From an uncultured Porphyromonas sp. (lineage in GTDB: Bacteria; Bacteroidota; Bacteroidia; Bacteroidales; Porphyromonadaceae), in contig CAJPPK010000025.1 in assembly GCA_905372565.1 (NCBI GenBank), positions 1 to 24,485 of the forward strand: a DNA stretch of 24,485 nt. Direction: 5' to 3'. Below are positions 24,353 through 24,485 of the stretch, piece after piece. A program made the position numbers and the translations under genes. The notes under the pieces were generated by a model. The model was not told where the DNA came from. It saw nothing but the letters and a program-made list of their open reading frames with translations, and ran no database searches. The first letter of the stretch is position 1, and each line of letters opens with the position of its first letter.

Positions 24353-24485
24353 ATGAGACCCTTCCTTACCTGTCTCGTAGCTTTAGCAGTCACTACCTAC
24401 CAGCTAGGTGCTACTTCTGCTAAACCTACTCCTAGCTACAATCAAGGGATCAACATCATCCCCCAGCCCAAGAGTCTGAAGGAGG
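24353..24485 (+). CDS. Start of a probable secreted GH20 beta-N-acetylhexosaminidase (cut by window end)
   Basis: An open frame begins at the ATG at 24353 and runs off the window after 44 complete codons. It reads MRPFLTCLVALAVTTYQLG, a plausible signal peptide with a cut near ATSA-KP. It continues to NQGINIIPQPKSLKE, which resembles the start of the N-terminal domain of family 20 hexosaminidases (INIIPxPxxL). If right, it is an exported enzyme that removes terminal N-acetylhexosamine from host or bacterial glycans. Only the first domain edge is visible, so the family assignment is tentative. It begins 63 nt after rnhB. Confidence 0.65.
   Translation, partial: MRPFLTCLVALAVTTYQLGATSAKPTPSYNQGINIIPQPKSLKE

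Overview
The window looks like a chromosomal segment of a Bacteroidetes bacterium, most likely Porphyromonas or a close relative. The evidence is gene content and control signals. A TamB-family envelope protein, a eukaryotic-type (GH13_8-like) glycogen branching enzyme, a PF10771-type winged-helix protein, several lipoproteins with Bacteroidetes-style lipoboxes and a GH20-like enzyme are present. Promoters match the Bacteroidetes -7 box TAnnTTTG, four of them reading exactly TATCTTTG. The genus is an inference. I see no phage, insertion sequence, tRNA, rRNA or CRISPR array.

Layout. 1-236: a perfect 23-bp tandem repeat running off the left edge, then the promoter of an Lrp/AsnC regulator (243-713) that is followed by xseA (743-2119). 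A strong bidirectional terminator separates these from minus-strand genes: an acyltransferase-3 membrane protein (2221-3327), a small winged-helix protein (3402-3605), a secreted or membrane-anchored ββα-metal nuclease (3815-4744), and a likely operon of CPA2 antiporter, glgB and prs (10160 down to 4854). From a divergent 589-bp gap, tamB (10750-15216) and malate dehydrogenase (15238-16239) run on the plus strand. A small outer-membrane barrel protein (16467-16997) is on the minus strand. After a 672-bp gap come three tandem FKBP-type prolyl isomerases (17670-19987), one without a signal peptide and two lipoproteins. Then come a YceI lipoprotein (20167-20835), an LRR-like lipoprotein (21065-22096), sufS (22463-23683), rnhB (23696-24289) and the start of a probable secreted beta-hexosaminidase (24353 to the window end).

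Functions are mainly housekeeping and envelope: DNA repair (xseA, rnhB), PRPP and glycogen metabolism, malate/oxaloacetate interconversion, Fe-S sulfur supply, ion/proton exchange, and envelope assembly and folding (tamB, FKBPs, barrel protein).

The least expected signal is in the long gaps, not the genes. Three of them (about 10368-10640, 17132-17470 and 22264-22395) contain strongly diverged repeats with a 22-bp period. Each unit opens with a box close to AGGTYWAYCTT. All are in the same orientation, and each lies upstream of a plus-strand promoter (tamB, the FKBP cluster, sufS). The perfect 23-bp array upstream of the Lrp gene may be a fresh member of the same class. This repeat family is the best candidate here for something undescribed; its function is unknown.
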